In this document: positions 6,165-7,987 of the stretch, piece by piece
Layout of the letters: each line of letters opens with the position of its first letter
How positions within the stretch are numbered: position 1 is the stretch's first letter
Assembly: GCA_025934455.1 (NCBI GenBank)
Contig: JAICYA010000074.1
Location: forward strand, 1 to 7,987
Reading direction: 5' to 3'
Length of the DNA: 7,987 nucleotides
Source: Rudaea sp.
GTDB taxonomy: Bacteria > Pseudomonadota > Gammaproteobacteria > Xanthomonadales > Rhodanobacteraceae
Notes under the pieces: model-generated
What the model saw: the letters and a program-made list of their open reading frames with translations, nothing else
What the model was told of the DNA's origin: nothing
Databases searched by the model: none
Made by a program: the position numbers and the translations under genes

Positions 6165-7146
6165 TGCGTTCCTTCTCCAGACGCTGCCGTTCGATCGCGA
6201 CCAGGTCGTCGATCGTCTGCTCCAGCGTGTAGCGGTGGTTGAATCCGGTCAGTCCGCGCAGCTTTTCCAGCGACGGACGGCGCCGGCGGATGTCCTCGAA
6301 ATCCTCCCCGTAGGCGTCGCGCAAGCTGACATGGCGAATCTGCGAAAGGCTGCCGGCGCGACGCACGATGAGTTCGGCCATGTCGACAATGCGGATTTCG
6401 CGGTCGTTGCCGACGTTGACGATCTCGGTCTTGCGCCCAATGCGCCCGGCCAGCGCGTCCAGCGCCACCACGGTGTCGCGCACGTCGCAGAACGACCGCG
6501 TCTGGGTGCCGCCGCCGAACACGGTGATCGGCTCGTTGCGCACGGCTTGTGCGACGAAGCGCGGCACGACCATGCCATAACGGCCGATCTGGCGCGGTCC
6601 GACGGTGTTGAAAAAACGCGCGACGACCGATGGAATGCCGAAACGCTGCGCATAAGAAAGGGCCAGCGCCTCGTCGGCAATCTTGCTCACCGAGTAGCCC
6701 CAGCGTGTGCCGGCGCGCGTGCTCACGGTCAAATCCTGGTCCTCGTGGAGAACCTGTTCGTCGTTGTGACCGTAGACTTCAGAACTCGACGCGATCACGA
6801 CCTGCGGCTTCCAGCCGCCGGAATGCGCAGCGCGCAGCATACGTTCGGTGCCGGCGATGTTCGTGGCCAGCACCTTGGTCGGCTCGGCGATGACCCGGTA
6901 GACGCCCACGACCGCGGCCAGATGGTAGACTCGGTCGGCCCATCCGACCGCATGTTCGAGCTTGTCCCAGACCAGCACGTCGGCTTCGTCGAAACGGAAA
7001 TTCGGCAAATCCTCGTACTCGGCGAGATTCTCGCGCAGGCCGGTGGAAAGGTCGTCGACGACATGCACCTGGTCGCCACGCTCCAGGTGCAGGCCGACGA
7101 GATGCGAACCGATGAAACCGGCGCCACCGGTAATGAGCACATGCAT
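6118..7146 (-). CDS. NAD-dependent nucleotide-sugar epimerase/dehydratase (extended SDR)
   Basis: It probably makes the activated sugar for the downstream glycosyltransferase. The 342-residue protein starts MHVLITGGAGFIG, giving the Rossmann GxxGxxG at residues 7-13. Acidic D31-D32 at the end of the second strand favours NAD. YHLAA is at 74-78, the catalytic Ser region SSSEVYG at 120-126 and YSVSK (Y151, K155) completes the triad. FFNTVGPR (178-185) and GGGTQTRSFCDV (211-222) are the substrate-domain signatures of the GalE / UDP-glucuronate decarboxylase / dTDP-glucose dehydratase group; the sequence does not tell these apart. The length is normal for the family. The ATG at 7146 is fixed by AAGGAG six bases upstream and by the Rossmann start; a longer reading from 7197 adds 17 unlikely residues. 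It is the first gene of the three-gene unit, and its 3' end overlaps the glycosyltransferase by 47 bases. The C-terminal ~25 residues after AIERQ look like a disordered tail. Confidence 0.93.
   Translation of the reverse strand: MHVLITGGAGFIGSHLVGLHLERGDQVHVVDDLSTGLRENLAEYEDLPNFRFDEADVLVWDKLEHAVGWADRVYHLAAVVGVYRVIAEPTKVLATNIAGTERMLRAAHSGGWKPQVVIASSSEVYGHNDEQVLHEDQDLTVSTRAGTRWGYSVSKIADEALALSYAQRFGIPSVVARFFNTVGPRQIGRYGMVVPRFVAQAVRNEPITVFGGGTQTRSFCDVRDTVVALDALAGRIGRKTEIVNVGNDREIRIVDMAELIVRRAGSLSQIRHVSLRDAYGEDFEDIRRRRPSLEKLRGLTGFNHRYTLEQTIDDLVAIERQRLEKERNGHSTLVRPQSERAA
6170..6174 (-). promoter_or_regulatory. Ribosome binding site of the glycosyltransferase, inside the epimerase gene
   Basis: On the minus strand AAGGA sits five bases before the ATG at 6164. 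It lies within the last codons of the epimerase, so the 47-base gene overlap appears real and not a start-site artefact. Confidence 0.7.
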
Positions 7147-7152
7147 GAAACA

Positions 7153-7158
7153 CTCCTT
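7153..7158 (-). promoter_or_regulatory. Strong ribosome binding site of the epimerase
   Basis: On the minus strand AAGGAG lies six bases before the ATG at 7146. It is the best Shine-Dalgarno sequence of the operon and fixes the start that also opens the Rossmann fold. Confidence 0.8.
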
Positions 7159-7213
7159 GTCGCGTCCCTGTCGGCCACCCTGTAACAGACCGGCCAACTG
7201 CGCTTTAACGAAA

Positions 7214-7250
7214 GACCGGACAAATTCTGGAATTATTGTCCGGACATGTC
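7214..7250. promoter_or_regulatory. CCGGAC palindrome cluster, candidate operator between divergent genes
   Basis: Several symmetric elements nest here. CCGGACAA (7216-7223) and TTGTCCGG (7236-7243) form an 8-bp inverted repeat around 12 bases. AATTC/GAATT (7223-7227, 7230-7234) lies inside it. TGTCCGGACA (7237-7246) is a perfect 10-bp palindrome, and GACATGTC (7243-7250) overlaps its end. GWCCGGACA also recurs as a direct repeat 24 bp apart (7214 and 7238). The site lies about 70 bases upstream of the minus-strand epimerase ATG and about 60 upstream of the plus-strand ATG at 7309, so it could serve either direction. No clear -35/-10 pair was found around it. Confidence 0.5.
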
Positions 7251-7268
7251 AAGAGCCTCGGCGACACG

Positions 7269-7299
7269 CCGGCAGGGCCAAAATACGACCCTCTGCCGG
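7269..7299 (+). promoter_or_regulatory. Leader hairpin next to the ribosome binding site of the small acidic protein gene
   Basis: CCGGCAG (7269-7275) and CTGCCGG (7293-7299) are exact complements around a 17-base loop. The stem can extend inward as GGG with CCC across a small bulge. The 3' arm includes the first two G of GGGAA (7298-7302), the only Shine-Dalgarno-like sequence before the ATG at 7309. Folding could therefore hide the start signal. There is no T-tract, so a terminator is unlikely. Confidence 0.4.
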
Positions 7300-7308
7300 G
7301 AAACACGC

Positions 7309-7638
7309 ATGACGATGCCTGACTCTCCGAACGCTGGCGTCCGCGAGGACTGGTGGCTTGCCGCATTGGGCGACATGCTCGTGTGGGCGCGCCTGCGCGT
7401 GCGCGATTCGGGCAACGCCGAAGTATTCGACGCGCGCGGCGAAACGCTGGTCTACGACGACGAGGACAGCGCACGCGCCGCATTGCTCGACGCCGAATTC
7501 CGCGCTTTCGACGGACTGGACGAAGACGACGCCACGCTGCTGGGGTTCGATCTGGATTCCTTCGCGCCGCCGGAAGCCGAAGACGACGAGGAATTATTGC
7601 CGCTGATGACGGAAAAACGCGCCCGGGGACATGCCTGA
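7309..7638 (+). CDS. Small acidic hypothetical protein, 109 aa
   Basis: The function is not recognised. The product is strongly acidic: 28 Asp/Glu against 10 Lys/Arg. Residues 12-85 look folded (REDWW near the start, then ARLRVRDSGNAEVFD, and a Leu/Ala-rich helix ALLDAEFRAFDGLD). Residues 90-109 are a disordered acidic tail with EAEDDEE. There is no signal peptide or membrane segment, so it is probably cytoplasmic. Such short proteins seem to be conserved in Xanthomonadales, from memory only. The ATG at 7309 is taken because GGGAA lies six bases upstream; the ATG at 7315 is possible. An in-frame ATG at 7246 would add 21 basic residues, lies inside the palindrome cluster and is rejected. Its TGA shares one base with the next ATG (TGATG), so the dehydrogenase gene that follows is probably translationally coupled and may be functionally linked. 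Confidence 0.75.
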   Translation: MTMPDSPNAGVREDWWLAALGDMLVWARLRVRDSGNAEVFDARGETLVYDDEDSARAALLDAEFRAFDGLDEDDATLLGFDLDSFAPPEAEDDEELLPLMTEKRARGHA

Positions 7639-7987
7639 TGGAGCTGAATCTTGCCGGCAGACATGCGCTCGTCTGCGGCGGCTCGCAGGGCATCGGCCGC
7701 GCCACCGCCATCGAACTGGCGCAACTCGGCGCCGATGTCACGGTTCTGGCGCGATCGCGCGAAGCGCTGCAAGCCGTCGTGGATTTTTTGCCGAAAGCGC
7801 ATCCGGCACAAACGCATTCCAGCATCGCGACGGACGCGGACGATACGGCTGCATTCGGCGCTGCGATCGAAAATCTTGCGCGTGCCAGGCCGGTACAGAT
7901 CTTGATCAACAACAGCGGCGGTCCGCCGGGCGGACCCGCACATTCCGCAAAAGTGGAAGAGTATACGAACGCCTTCCGCCGGCATCT
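7638..7987 (+). CDS. Short-chain dehydrogenase/reductase (SDR), FabG-like, 5' part only
   Basis: This is an NAD(P)H-dependent oxidoreductase. Only the first 116 codons are inside the window, with no stop, so the gene continues to the right. The reading begins MELNLAGRHALVCGG. The Rossmann nucleotide-binding turn GGSQGIG is at residues 14-20, in place of the more common TGxxxGIG. An Arg after the second strand (LARSRE, 38-43) suggests NADP preference. NNSGG (91-95) is the variant of the structural NNAG motif, and the PPGGP that follows is typical of a FabG-like subgroup annotated as 3-oxoacyl-ACP reductase. The catalytic Ser and YxxxK lie beyond the edge, so activity cannot be judged and the substrate is unknown. 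The start overlaps the upstream stop as TGATG and has no strong ribosome site of its own, which fits reinitiation after the small acidic protein. Confidence 0.9.
   Translation, partial: MELNLAGRHALVCGGSQGIGRATAIELAQLGADVTVLARSREALQAVVDFLPKAHPAQTHSSIATDADDTAAFGAAIENLARARPVQILINNSGGPPGGPAHSAKVEEYTNAFRRH

Noticed and set aside
4314..6242. 642-aa plus-strand open frame across the glycosyltransferase
   Set aside because: Its composition is low-complexity Arg/Ala/Gln without domains, and it crosses the boundary between two well-supported minus-strand genes.
5776..7185. 469-aa plus-strand open frame opposite the epimerase
   Set aside because: The minus strand has all SDR motifs and a strong ribosome site; this frame is an antisense shadow.
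7170..7200. Sigma-54 promoter TTGGCC...TTACAG on the minus strand upstream of the epimerase
   Set aside because: The GG is present but the required GC at the -12 position is not at the correct spacing (it reads AC).
1..7987. CRISPR arrays, insertion sequences, rRNA, rho-independent terminators
   Set aside because: I saw no regularly spaced repeats, transposase-like products, rRNA segments or hairpins followed by T-runs.

Overview
The window is high-GC bacterial DNA and looks chromosomal. The asparaginyl-tRNA synthetase is of the gammaproteobacterial type, it stands divergent from an IscA-type iron-sulfur protein, and the spacing is compact. This suits a gammaproteobacterium of the Xanthomonadales (Xanthomonadaceae/Rhodanobacteraceae-like). 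That placement is inferred from protein resemblance only; no search was run.

Left part (1-1140). An AT-richer intergenic stretch holds a perfect 7-bp inverted repeat (153-173). It precedes a plus-strand gene for an unrecognised 213-residue basic protein with an HExxE motif. Facing it on the minus strand is a tRNA pair, tRNA-Thr(CGT) then tRNA-Val(CAC). Their own promoter with a GC-rich discriminator lies in the gap after the iron-sulfur gene.

Housekeeping core (1140-2959). iscA (minus) and asnS (plus) diverge from a gap of about 70 bp. asnS is full length and ends five bases before the stop of the convergent exopolysaccharide operon.

Polysaccharide module (7146 down to 2965, minus strand). 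Three genes are read as one tightly overlapping unit: a nucleotide-sugar epimerase/dehydratase (extended SDR), a membrane GT2 glycosyltransferase, and an outer-membrane protein with a signal peptide, a TPR domain and a C-terminal beta-barrel. The order suggests the flow sugar-nucleotide supply, then polymerisation across the inner membrane, then export through a PgaA-like porin. No deacetylase, PgaD-like subunit, PilZ protein or other assembly gene is present, and the glycosyltransferase lacks the arginine of the usual QxxRW motif. This compact module is the most interesting content of the window.

Right part (7147-7987). The intergenic region upstream of the module carries a cluster of palindromes built on CCGGAC, followed by a leader hairpin. 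Then come a plus-strand gene for a small, very acidic, unrecognised protein and, overlapping its stop codon, the first 116 codons of a short-chain dehydrogenase that runs off the window.
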